A DNA stretch of 52,786 nucleotides. Source: an uncultured Lachnospiraceae bacterium. Its GTDB lineage: Bacteria; Bacillota; Clostridia; Lachnospirales; Lachnospiraceae. Numbering within the stretch: position 1 is the first letter of the stretch; every line of letters starts with the position of its first letter. Location of the stretch: assembly GCA_900539715.1 (NCBI GenBank), contig UQDA01000019.1:1-52786 (forward strand), given 5' to 3'. Positions 1 through 6,781 of this stretch are shown here, piece after piece. The translations under genes and the position numbers were made by a program. The notes under the pieces are model-generated. The model did not search any database. It was not told where the DNA came from and was given only the letters and a program-made list of their open reading frames with translations.

Positions 1-495
1 AAGGAATCCAAAATTCCCGGGGCCCCCGCCGCCAATATCCACTATCATATTGCCGCAGGGTCTGGAGATATCGATGCCTGCACCGATCGCAGCCGCAATG
101 GGCTCCTCGATAATAGATACTTCACGGGCGCCCGCCTGATATGTGGCATCCTCTACCGCCTTCTTCTCTACCTCTGTCACGCCGCTCGGTACGCATACCG
201 CGATGCGGGGACGGCGGAAAGTCTTTCTGCCGAGAGCCTTCTGAATAAAATATTTCATCATCTTCTCAGTCACGGTATAATCCGAAATGACGCCCTGACG
301 CAGCGGGCGTACCGCCACGATATTGCCGGGAGTACGTCCCAGCATCAGGCGCGCATCCTCGCCGATTGCCTTGATCTTATTGGTATCCCTGTCAAACGCC
401 ACGACAGAAGGCTCCTTTAAAACAACGCCCTTGCCCCTGATATATACCAAAATACTGGCTGTTCCCAAATCGATACCGATATCTGTATACTGCAT
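1..495 (-). CDS. mreB: Rod shape-determining protein MreB/Mbl, N-terminal part (cut by window edge)
   Basis: Actin-like cytoskeletal ATPase that guides lateral wall synthesis at the inner face of the membrane. The 165 visible residues start MQYTDIGIDLGTAS (phosphate-1 loop) and include IAVCVPSGVTEVEKKAV and IIEEPIAAAIGAG, all typical of MreB/Mbl. The start ATG follows AAGGAGA. The phosphate-2 motif begins correctly as DIGGG but then reads GPGNFGFL instead of the family's TTD..., so roughly the last 24 bases at the window edge do not fit the protein. An edge or assembly artefact is likelier than a real mutation. MreB and Mbl cannot be told apart from this fragment. The next genes inward (RelQ-like, SpoIIQ-like, CwlD) fit the usual Firmicutes neighbourhood of mbl and sporulation genes. 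Confidence 0.9.
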   Translation of the reverse strand, partial: MQYTDIGIDLGTASILVYIRGKGVVLKEPSVVAFDRDTNKIKAIGEDARLMLGRTPGNIVAVRPLRQGVISDYTVTEKMMKYFIQKALGRKTFRRPRIAVCVPSGVTEVEKKAVEDATYQAGAREVSIIEEPIAAAIGAGIDISRPCGNMIVDIGGGGPGNFGFL

Positions 496-623
496 GCTCA
501 ATCTCCTTTTCGTCCCTTTCAAAACGCGCCCGCGTTTCAATCATTCCCACTTCTGCTATATGTTAATCACATCAGCACGCGTAAACGCGCACTTTTATCC
601 GTACTGACCGATAGTCCGCGTCC

Positions 624-652
624 ATTATAGCGTAAAAAGCAGGGCTTGAAAA
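624..652 (-). promoter_or_regulatory. Candidate sigma-A promoter for mreB
   Basis: On the minus strand a perfect TATAAT (624-629) is preceded by TTTTCA at 17 bp, or TTTCAA at 16 bp. Transcription would begin near 617 and leave a leader of about 120 nt before the mreB ATG. The -10 is strong and the -35 weak. Confidence 0.45.
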
Positions 653-762
653 GGGGATTCAGAAAATTTTAACATTTATACGGTAACGGTACGGCAGTCA
701 AAACCCCGAAGAGGCATTTCGTGAATAAACATGCCTGAATGGTCACGCTTCCATAACAAAGT

Positions 763-1401
763 TCAGTCAAACGCCGAGCTCGCTTTTATCTCTTCATTCA
801 GCCCTTCCATCCTGCTGTCCAGCTCGGAAACCATGTGGGCACATTCTATCAGCCCCTGCTTCACATGCTCCGGCGCATTGCCCTCGAATTTATAATTTAT
901 CTTATGTTCCAGACTTGCCCAGAAATCCATTGCGACCGTCCTTATCTGAATCTCCACCTTCACATCTTTCGTCCGATCGGATAAAAACACCGGCACGGTC
1001 ACAAGCATGTGATAGCTTTTATATCCGCTCGCTTTCGGCGTTTGGATGTAATCCTTTACCGCTACCACATGAATATCATTCTGATGACGGATCATTTCTG
1101 CAATCTGATATATATCGGAAGAAAATGAACAGATGATGCGGATTCCCGCAATATCGTTCACATATTTCACCATATTCTCTATCGTGGATTCATAGCCGTG
1201 ACGCCGCAGCTTCTTCACAATGCTCTCCGGGGTCTTTATCCTCGATTTAATATGCTCTATCGGATTATATTGATGTACATGCTGGAACTCATCGTTTAAA
1301 ATCTCCAGTTTTGTATTTATCTGTTTTAAGGCCGCGTTATATACGAGCATCACTTCCTGCCAGTTCATAATCTGGCTTTCCGCATCCAACATAAATTCCA
1401 T
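763..1401 (-). CDS. Small alarmone synthetase, RelA/SpoT-domain GTP pyrophosphokinase (RelQ/RelP type)
   Basis: Makes (p)ppGpp by moving pyrophosphate from ATP to GDP/GTP in the cytoplasm. The protein is a single synthetase domain with no hydrolase, TGS or ACT part. Visible motifs are IKSRIKTPESIVKKL (nucleotide-binding start), NDIAGIRIIC, KASGYKSYHMLV and VEIQIRTVAMDFWASLEHK, all typical of YjbM/YwaC-like enzymes. The ATG at 1401 is chosen because AGAAGGG lies 8 nt before it and gives 212 residues, the usual size of the family. The frame stays open to a GTG at 1488, but the apparent -10 box lies inside that extension. It appears monocistronic. RelQ and RelP subtypes were not separated. Confidence 0.88.
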   Translation of the reverse strand: MEFMLDAESQIMNWQEVMLVYNAALKQINTKLEILNDEFQHVHQYNPIEHIKSRIKTPESIVKKLRRHGYESTIENMVKYVNDIAGIRIICSFSSDIYQIAEMIRHQNDIHVVAVKDYIQTPKASGYKSYHMLVTVPVFLSDRTKDVKVEIQIRTVAMDFWASLEHKINYKFEGNAPEHVKQGLIECAHMVSELDSRMEGLNEEIKASSAFD

Positions 1402-1450
1402 AATTTCTGCCCTTCTCCCTTTCATACCCTCATCCCGCCTTGACATTTTT

Positions 1451-1456
1451 ATTATA
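1451..1456 (-). promoter_or_regulatory. Candidate -10 box for the alarmone synthetase gene
   Basis: A perfect TATAAT on the minus strand lies 50 nt before the ATG at 1401. GTAAAT, 17 bp upstream, would be a poor -35. Its position argues against the longer GTG-started reading of the gene. Confidence 0.45.
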
Positions 1457-1533
1457 ACACAGAACTGTAGGGGATTTACGGATTTCACAAAACTTTAAGG
1501 AAATCCGCTCCTATCGCCACAAGAATATGTATA

Positions 1534-1562
1534 TGCACAACTTTTGAAATTTATGATATACT
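1534..1562 (+). promoter_or_regulatory. Candidate extended -10 promoter for the 88-aa gene
   Basis: TGATATACT (extended -10, 1554-1562) is preceded at 17 bp by TGCACA (4 of 6 matches to TTGACA). Transcription would begin near 1569, just before the stem-loop at 1578-1601. Confidence 0.45.
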
Positions 1563-1577
1563 TTATGAAAAAATGTG

Positions 1578-1601
1578 TGCCGGGACGGTTGCCGTCCGGC
1601 A
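1578..1601 (+). promoter_or_regulatory. GC-rich stem-loop in the 5' leader of the 88-aa gene
   Basis: TGCCGGGACGG pairs with CCGTCCGGCA around a TTG loop with one bulged base. It lies at the 5' end of the inferred transcript and 63 nt before the ATG. It could stabilise the mRNA or act as a weak attenuator. The following T-run is not immediate, so it is not called a terminator. Confidence 0.35.
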
Positions 1602-1663
1602 TTTCCGCATTTTTCACAAATATACATCATCGTATTTTTCATACGATAAGAAAGGAGAAAGTC

Positions 1664-1930
1664 ATGTTTCGTTTATGGGCAAAAATTTTCAAAGACAACC
1701 GGATGCTCGCCGATACCGTAATATACGATGATAAAGACGATACAAGAACTCACAAAATATTTGCCGCTCTGGAAAACGTCTGTATGCAGTTCGATCTGGG
1801 ACAGCCTGTATGGCTCGACACCAATGTCCAGGATTTTAAGCGCCATTCCAAAACCCGTTTCCGTCAGGATTCTTTTATAGAGCACATCGATTTTGATTTT
1901 CTTGAAATTCAGATCATCGAAGAGGACTGA
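1664..1930 (+). CDS. Conserved small protein of unknown function (88 aa)
   Basis: I do not recognise a named family. The ATG follows AAAGGAGAAAGTC, an excellent ribosome binding site, so this start is preferred over the upstream in-frame ATG at 1544, which overlaps the leader hairpin and promoter. The protein is soluble, with no membrane segment or signal peptide. It opens MFRLWAKIFKDNRML and has an acidic C-terminus ending EIQIIEED; the composition is rich in Asp and aromatic residues. It is probably monocistronic, with its own extended -10 promoter and leader hairpin, and is divergent from the alarmone synthetase. The strong RBS and promoter make it a real gene; its function cannot be inferred. 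Confidence 0.75.
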   Translation: MFRLWAKIFKDNRMLADTVIYDDKDDTRTHKIFAALENVCMQFDLGQPVWLDTNVQDFKRHSKTRFRQDSFIEHIDFDFLEIQIIEED

Positions 1931-1987
1931 ATGATAAATTTTTTCTGCGCAAAAGAAATCCGCCTACCTTTAAGTCACGTTCTTACG

Positions 1988-2012
1988 CCTCAAACAGCAA
2001 GTGTTTGAGGCT
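1988..2012. repeat. Perfect 10-bp stem-loop in the gap before the hemolysin III gene
   Basis: GCCTCAAACA and TGTTTGAGGC are perfect inverted copies around the 5-nt loop GCAAG. The right arm overlaps the 26-nt sequence that recurs at 45259. There is no T-run on either side, so it is not a typical terminator, although it lies after the 88-aa gene. Confidence 0.6.
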
Positions 2013-2029
2013 GTCGTGAACAATAACGT
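2004..2029 (+). repeat. Dispersed 26-nt intergenic repeat, copy 1
   Basis: The stretch beginning GTTTGAGGCTGTCGT and ending CAATAACG matches 45259-45284 at 25 of 26 positions in the same orientation. Both copies are intergenic, about 50-60 nt upstream of a plus-strand promoter. Nothing else in the window was found to match. Confidence 0.6.
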
Positions 2030-2065
2030 TCAAATGATTCTATCCTTATTCCTCTCATTTTCCTG

Positions 2066-2094
2066 TTGACTTTTTGATGCTTTTTATGTAGTAT
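2066..2094 (+). promoter_or_regulatory. Candidate sigma-A promoter for the hemolysin III-family gene
   Basis: TTGACT (2066-2071), a 17-bp spacer, then TAGTAT (2089-2094). It lies 55 nt before the ATG at 2149. Confidence 0.5.
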
Positions 2095-2148
2095 ACACAT
2101 ATGTTATATGTAGTTTTTAAAACTACTTATCGAAAGAAGGTATGTGTT

Positions 2149-2799
2149 ATGACTCTGAAAATCCGTGAACCCGGAAGTGCTATCACCCATTTTATCGCTA
2201 TGCTGCTAGCATTATTTTCCGCAGCCCCCCTGCTTGTGCGCTCAGCTCTCCGCTCCGATGCGACAAGCCTTGCAGCCATGTCCGTTTTTATATGCAGCAT
2301 GATACTGCTGTATGGGGCAAGCACGCTATATCATTCGGTCAATGTTTCCGGAAGGCTTCTATGCGCCTTTAAAAAACTCGACCACATGATGATATTCATT
2401 CTGATCGCCGGGACCTATACTCCCGTCTGCCTAATCACCCTGAAAGGCACGGTCGGATTTCTCCTTTTGGCAGCTGTATGGGGCATCGCCCTGACCGGGA
2501 TACTGATCAAAGCGTTCTGGATATACTGTCCGAAATGGTTCTCCTCCATACTCTATATCTCCATGGGATGGATCTGCCTGTCCGTCATCGGGAAGCTCTG
2601 GAGCCTGCTTCCTCTTCCTGCCTTTCTCTGGCTTCTTTCCGGCGGAGTTATCTATACTATCGGCGGCATCATCTATGCACTGAAACTGCCTTTTTTCAAT
2701 GCGAGACATAAATTTTTCGGTTCCCACGAAATATTCCATCTGTTCGTGATGGCGGGGAGCCTCTGCCACTTTATCTTCATGTTCGTCTATCTTGCATGA
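2149..2799 (+). CDS. Hemolysin III / PAQR-family integral membrane protein (216 aa)
   Basis: Belongs to the HlyIII/YqfA/PAQR family of seven-helix membrane proteins. The cellular role in bacteria is unclear and the haemolysin name is historical. Seven hydrophobic segments are visible. Family hallmarks are SAITHFIAMLLAL near the N-terminus, STLYHS (residues ~56-61), a KKLDHMMIFILIAGTYTP segment and a C-terminal HEIFHLFVMAGSLCHF. The conserved His and Asp residues of these motifs form the metal site in the family. The ATG at 2149 is preferred over 2101 because AGAAGG lies 8 nt before it. The gene runs convergently into the next one, with a 23-bp overlap of the 3' ends. Confidence 0.9.
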   Translation: MTLKIREPGSAITHFIAMLLALFSAAPLLVRSALRSDATSLAAMSVFICSMILLYGASTLYHSVNVSGRLLCAFKKLDHMMIFILIAGTYTPVCLITLKGTVGFLLLAAVWGIALTGILIKAFWIYCPKWFSSILYISMGWICLSVIGKLWSLLPLPAFLWLLSGGVIYTIGGIIYALKLPFFNARHKFFGSHEIFHLFVMAGSLCHFIFMFVYLA

Positions 2800-3772
2800 C
2801 CGCCGCTGCGACACGTCCCGCCTGTGCCAGCTCTCTGGACACGCAGTAAAGTATGAGAAACGTCATATACTGCCGCTCCGTCCGTTTCTCCCCCATCATG
2901 TCTACAAGGCGGCTTATCTCCTGACATGACAGGCTCGCCGTCTCACATGCGCCGGCAGGAAGCCCGGCCAGCTCCATCACCTCATACAAACTGTCCAGCC
3001 ATTCGCTGGAAAATCGCCTTTTTTCATGGATATACGCCGGACGTTGGGGATTGCGAAATCTGCAAAGAAGCCAACTCAGCTTCTCATCATCCGGATAAAA
3101 TGTCTCTTTTCCATTCGCCGGAAGGGACGGCTTTTCCCGGAGACACTCTCCGCAAAATTCCCGCAGTCCCAGGATGCTGTCCCACATACGGTCCAGCTCT
3201 TCAAACTCCTTGTCCTGCAGTCCCGCCATAAAAAGCAAAACCCCCGACATCCCGCTATCCATCCTTCTGGAATCCTTCCAGGGCTCTTTCATCTCTTCCC
3301 ACTCACAAACGGTCAGCCGCGCGCATCTCCTCATCCGTTTCCACAAAAGCCCCCAGCTCCCCTGCACAAAATGACAGACAGACTCCTTGTCCTCCTGTCC
3401 CCCGTCACTTTCCAGCCCGGCGATGATGCCAGCCGCAATAATGGCAAAATACCGCTCCTTCCAGCCGAACCTTTCTAAAAATGCCGGGTACCGGCGCATC
3501 CACTGCACCCCCTTTTGATACCATTCCTTTTTACGTTCCTCATCCTGGCGTTCCAGCCAGCTGCAGCTGTTTTTCTGGTTCGCTGCCGCATATATCACCG
3601 CCGGGGCAAGATATATCGTGCTCTCTGACATCCTGCGCTCCATAAAAATGAGCATCCGCTCCTCCTGATGCGTCAGTGTCCCCACCTCTTTCTGCCTTCG
3701 CAGTAGCCCGACCGCATATGCGCTGTCCGCTTCCGCACTGCAAAAGTGGATAAAATCTCTTTTCCTATTCAT
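2777..3772 (-). CDS. Unknown protein, 331 aa, paired with a DUF5688-like gene
   Basis: I do not recognise the family. The protein is soluble, with no signal peptide and no confident membrane segment, and is rich in Trp, Arg and Glu. It opens MNRKRDFIHFCSAEADSAYA. A weakly hydrophobic patch, FAIIAAGIIAGLESD, lies near residue 110. GGAGG lies 9 nt before the ATG, and the start overlaps the end of the upstream DUF5688-like gene by 8 nt, so the two are translationally coupled. The 3' end overlaps the convergent hemolysin III gene by 23 bp. It may work with its DUF5688 partner, by operon linkage only. Confidence 0.75.
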   Translation of the reverse strand: MNRKRDFIHFCSAEADSAYAVGLLRRQKEVGTLTHQEERMLIFMERRMSESTIYLAPAVIYAAANQKNSCSWLERQDEERKKEWYQKGVQWMRRYPAFLERFGWKERYFAIIAAGIIAGLESDGGQEDKESVCHFVQGSWGLLWKRMRRCARLTVCEWEEMKEPWKDSRRMDSGMSGVLLFMAGLQDKEFEELDRMWDSILGLREFCGECLREKPSLPANGKETFYPDDEKLSWLLCRFRNPQRPAYIHEKRRFSSEWLDSLYEVMELAGLPAGACETASLSCQEISRLVDMMGEKRTERQYMTFLILYCVSRELAQAGRVAAAVMQDRRT

Positions 3773-4715
3773 CTCTTTTTACCTCCAGAAATTCCCCGTC
3801 TCTTATCACTCCGAAGCTTCCTTTTTCAGCGCGATAACAGTATACCTGATCTGTCAGTACCTCTTCCTCCGGGTTACAATGCCTGTTCGTCTCCCTCAGG
3901 CTCCGCTCCACTACATCTGCCGGTATCATTCCCGCACTATGTATCTGAGCCTCGTGAATGCTCGTAAATGCAATATAAAAATCCCCATCCGCTATTTCCG
4001 CAATACGCCGCGCCACTCCCGGATAAAATATCGCAACAGCCCCGTTTATCTCCAGCGTATTCGTCAATATGTAGCCGCGCATCCCGCGTCGTACCTTTCC
4101 GGCTTCCCCATCCGCCATAAATCTGCCGTCTGTACGACGTTTCCCGTCCCACGCAAGCATATCCTCCACTGAATACAGCCTTGGCGGATATAAAAAACTC
4201 GTATTGACAAGCGCTGTCTGAAGCACCTCATCCTCCGGTATCCCCCAGTGCGCTATCTGCTCCCGGTGCATCTTCGCCGTAAAATAATCCGCCCCCACAT
4301 GCGACATTACCGCATACAGCACCAGAGCGATGTCTCCTATCCGTATATGGGGCACATCCCCGATACTGTCTTTAAAAAAGAAATAATTCAACGGACGCAG
4401 TATCAGCCTGTCCTTTACCTTTTCAAATTCGCTGTCCTTTGAAAAGACGGCTGTCTCCTGCGCCCGGACCGCCGCCTTCAACACCTCGTAAAGCCTGTCC
4501 AGCTCCTTTTGACGCTCCTCGGTACTCCCTTCGCTGAGCCGTTCGATGAGCTCCTGCGTCTGCTTTAATTTTGCACAGCATTCCGTCCTCCCGTTTTTTA
4601 AGGTGAACATAAAATGCCCGTCCTCATAGGTCACCTGAAACGGATAGGAAAATTCCGTCTCTATCTTCGCCTCCAGAAAACGTCTGGCAGACTCGATCCT
4701 TTCAGCCTCGTTCAT
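3765..4715 (-). CDS. DUF5688-like protein (316 aa)
   Basis: Resembles DUF5688-type proteins, which are common in Lachnospiraceae and of unknown function. The characteristic part is the C-terminal half. There YILTNTLEINGAVAIFYPGV is followed by IAEIADGDFYIAFTSIHEAQI, which matches the family pattern of 'a new or changed element leads to a pile of N-terminal loss, then YPG and SIHE motifs'. The N-terminal ~100 residues are charged and helical. No signal peptide or membrane segment is present, so it is probably cytoplasmic. GGAGG lies 7 nt before the ATG at 4715. It is the first gene of a two-gene unit with the 331-aa unknown. The family assignment is from memory of motifs, not from a search. 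Confidence 0.7.
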   Translation of the reverse strand: MNEAERIESARRFLEAKIETEFSYPFQVTYEDGHFMFTLKNGRTECCAKLKQTQELIERLSEGSTEERQKELDRLYEVLKAAVRAQETAVFSKDSEFEKVKDRLILRPLNYFFFKDSIGDVPHIRIGDIALVLYAVMSHVGADYFTAKMHREQIAHWGIPEDEVLQTALVNTSFLYPPRLYSVEDMLAWDGKRRTDGRFMADGEAGKVRRGMRGYILTNTLEINGAVAIFYPGVARRIAEIADGDFYIAFTSIHEAQIHSAGMIPADVVERSLRETNRHCNPEEEVLTDQVYCYRAEKGSFGVIRDGEFLEVKRDE

Positions 4716-4902
4716 TATATAACCTCCATTCTGCCTCCTGCTCTATTTGTGACGTTCCGCCACAAATATCCCTTCGAAACCTGTCCGCATGCCCGCAATC
4801 TTGTTTTGGAAAATAAAAGAATCTGATAAAAAGAAATAGAATTACAAGATAAGTCATGTCAGAATAATATCGGTTATCAGCAACCGTCCATATCATTATA
4901 AC

Positions 4903-4950
4903 AAAAATGTCCAAAAAATGAGTCCCAAATAAGGAGTCACTTTTTGGACA
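4903..4950 (-). terminator. Intrinsic terminator after the SpoIIQ-like gene
   Basis: Minus-strand TGTCCAAAAA pairs with TTTTTGGACA (10 bp, loop of about 23 nt) and is followed by five T's. It lies 20 nt past the stop codon at 4970. The rest of the 4716-4969 gap is AT-rich and holds a TATAAT at 4895-4900 that could be the -10 for the DUF5688 gene, without a good -35. Confidence 0.65.
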
Positions 4951-4969
4951 TTCGTCCTCTTTTTTATTT

Positions 4970-5920
4970 TTATCCCAGATAGTTCATCGGATTGACCGGT
5001 TCACCATCCTTTGTCATCTTAAAATATACATTTGTCCCTTCTGCCGTGTAGTACTTTGTGGGAGCCGCCACCTTTCCGATATATGCCCCGGTCTCCACAT
5101 AATCCCCTTCCTCTACGGTCACCTCCTGAAGCTGTCCGTAAGTCAGCTCATAACCGTCGCCGAGCCGCATCACGACAGTCATCCCCGTCTTTGCATCCTG
5201 ATAAACGGATTCCACGATACCGTCCGCCGCACAGCCCACATCCGCGCCCTGCGTTGCACTTATCACAATAGACGGGTTATATTTATACTGCCTTAACGTC
5301 GGGAAAAAAATCGTTTTATCCATACTGTAATTTAAAAGAACATTTCCCACGAGCGGCCATGTCAGGGCGCTGTCCTGCCCGAAATGCAGGTTTGCCGCTT
5401 CCTTATCCACATCCGCTACAGCCTCCAGCGCATCTCCGCCTTCGCTGTCTGCAACCGCGTCTTCCGCCTGCGCCTCTTCTCCCTCCGCAAGTCCTGTCCC
5501 TTCCTGCCTGTCACCGATGTCTGCCCCGGTCCCGAACTCTGCATATCCTACATTATAGGGCGCATCCGTGCTCTCTGTCTCTGATGTACCCCCATTTTCT
5601 CCTGTTTCCTTTTCTCCTGAATCTTCTGCCTGTCCGCTAAGAAGAGCATCCTGCTGTGCATAATAGGGATCGTAATCCAGTTCTCCGCTGTCCCCCTCCC
5701 CGCTCGTCAGATTTTTTGCCGATTTGTTTTCCGCTTCCGCCACTTCTTCTGTCTCCTGCTCCAGCGCCGAAAAATCGACTACATTCCCTTCCGGTTCCTC
5801 CGGTCTGCTGCTGTACACATACACTCCCGTTACTGTCATCGCCGTCAGTACCAGCACAGTGGAAGCGACCATGACAGCCTTTTCCCTACGATAACTGCCG
5901 CCTGATTTTCGTCTTTTCAT
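4970..5920 (-). CDS. spoIIQ: SpoIIQ-like membrane protein with catalytically degenerate LytM (M23) domain
   Basis: In sporulating Firmicutes SpoIIQ sits in the forespore membrane and joins SpoIIIAH across the intermembrane space to form the channel that supports engulfment. Visible here are a short basic N-terminus, one membrane helix (about residues 17-35), a long acidic low-complexity linker (about 40-180) and a C-terminal LytM domain. The M23 zinc ligands are missing: the HxGxD motif reads QGADVG and the HxH motif reads NVYF, so it should bind rather than cut peptidoglycan. The ATG at 5920 has AAAGGA 8 nt before it; the in-frame ATG at 5929 is too close to that site. The next upstream gene is cwlD, and mreB is nearby, which supports a sporulation role. 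It could instead be another inactive LytM factor. Confidence 0.65.
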   Translation of the reverse strand: MKRRKSGGSYRREKAVMVASTVLVLTAMTVTGVYVYSSRPEEPEGNVVDFSALEQETEEVAEAENKSAKNLTSGEGDSGELDYDPYYAQQDALLSGQAEDSGEKETGENGGTSETESTDAPYNVGYAEFGTGADIGDRQEGTGLAEGEEAQAEDAVADSEGGDALEAVADVDKEAANLHFGQDSALTWPLVGNVLLNYSMDKTIFFPTLRQYKYNPSIVISATQGADVGCAADGIVESVYQDAKTGMTVVMRLGDGYELTYGQLQEVTVEEGDYVETGAYIGKVAAPTKYYTAEGTNVYFKMTKDGEPVNPMNYLG

Positions 5921-5961
5921 ACCGATCATCCTTTCTAAACATTCAGACTTCCTTCATGCTT

Positions 5962-5989
5962 AGTTTTTCCAGATATGACCGGTTTATTC
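5962..5989 (-). promoter_or_regulatory. Candidate forespore-type (sigma-F/G-like) promoter
   Basis: On the minus strand GAATA (-35) and GGAAAAACT (-10) are separated by 14 bp and lie 42 nt before the spoIIQ-like ATG. The pair fits the loose forespore pattern GHATR...GGHNANHHT. Such short patterns occur by chance, so this is suggestive only. Confidence 0.3.
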
Positions 5990-6018
5990 CTATTTCCTTC
6001 GTTCAGCAAAGTCCTTTT

Positions 6019-6735
6019 TTATTTTCCCGCCTTCAGATACTGCAGGATTCCCATACATATCTGCCACGCCGCTTTCTCCTGATACACAGCGTCCGATAGT
6101 GCCTCTGCCTCCTTCGGATTCGATAAAAATCCACATTCCACTATCACGATCGGGCAGGTCGTTTTTTTCAGAAGATAATAACTGTTATTTTCCTTTACCG
6201 CCCGGCGGTTCGACGGGTCGAGCCTGTATAGTCTGTTCTGTATGCGCTCCGCCAGCGCCCTCCCTTCGCTGCTTCCCGTATAATAAAAGACCTGAGCCCC
6301 CTTTACCGATGGATCCGGATAGCTGTTTTGATGGATGCTCACGACCAGATCCGGGGCCGTCTCCTCCATCAGCTCGATGCGCCTTTTCATGTCCTGTACC
6401 TTTTTACGGGATGCGTCCTCGTCATACAGCCCTGCATCTCCCGTCCTTGTCATTACCGCCTTCACATCCGCCTGTTCCAGCAAAGATGCAAGCTTCCTTG
6501 CTATCGCCAGGTTGATGTCCTTTTCCTTTTCCCCGTTTAGACCTATCTTTCCCGGATCCTTTCCTCCGTGCCCGCTGTCTATTACCACACAGTACTTATA
6601 TCCTCCCTCATCCTCCTCACGCCTTGCATCTCCGTCCACAAGCACCGCAGCCTGTCTCCCTGCAAAAAAAACGGCGGTGAAAAAAAGCACCGCCGTCAGT
6701 AATCTGAGCAATTCCCGGAAAGTCTTCTGTCCCAT
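6019..6735 (-). CDS. cwlD: N-acetylmuramoyl-L-alanine amidase CwlD
   Basis: Amidase_3 enzyme that removes the stem peptide from muramic acid; in spore formers CwlD acts with PdaA to make the muramic-delta-lactam of cortex. The sequence has an N-terminal membrane anchor or signal (residues ~8-27), the zinc-binding start VVIDSGHGGKDPG, the middle motif DLVVSIHQNSYPD and the C-terminal catalytic segment PIVIVECGFLSNPKEA. The length of 238 residues is almost that of the B. subtilis enzyme. It lies between an SH3-GH18 protein and the SpoIIQ-like gene, all on the same strand and likely co-transcribed. GAGG lies 5 nt before the ATG. Confidence 0.9.
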   Translation of the reverse strand: MGQKTFRELLRLLTAVLFFTAVFFAGRQAAVLVDGDARREEDEGGYKYCVVIDSGHGGKDPGKIGLNGEKEKDINLAIARKLASLLEQADVKAVMTRTGDAGLYDEDASRKKVQDMKRRIELMEETAPDLVVSIHQNSYPDPSVKGAQVFYYTGSSEGRALAERIQNRLYRLDPSNRRAVKENNSYYLLKKTTCPIVIVECGFLSNPKEAEALSDAVYQEKAAWQICMGILQYLKAGK

Positions 6736-6781
6736 ACAAACCTCAGAGCCTTTTTTTCATTGTATGGAACCGCTCCCGCCG

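Noticed and set aside
1401..1488. GTG start at 1488 for the alarmone synthetase
   Set aside because: The probable TATAAT -10 box lies inside it, the added residues do not fit the family, and a better RBS precedes 1401.
4702..4914. 70-codon minus-strand frame in the gap before the DUF5688-like gene
   Set aside because: Overlaps the terminator, lacks an RBS and has no family resemblance.
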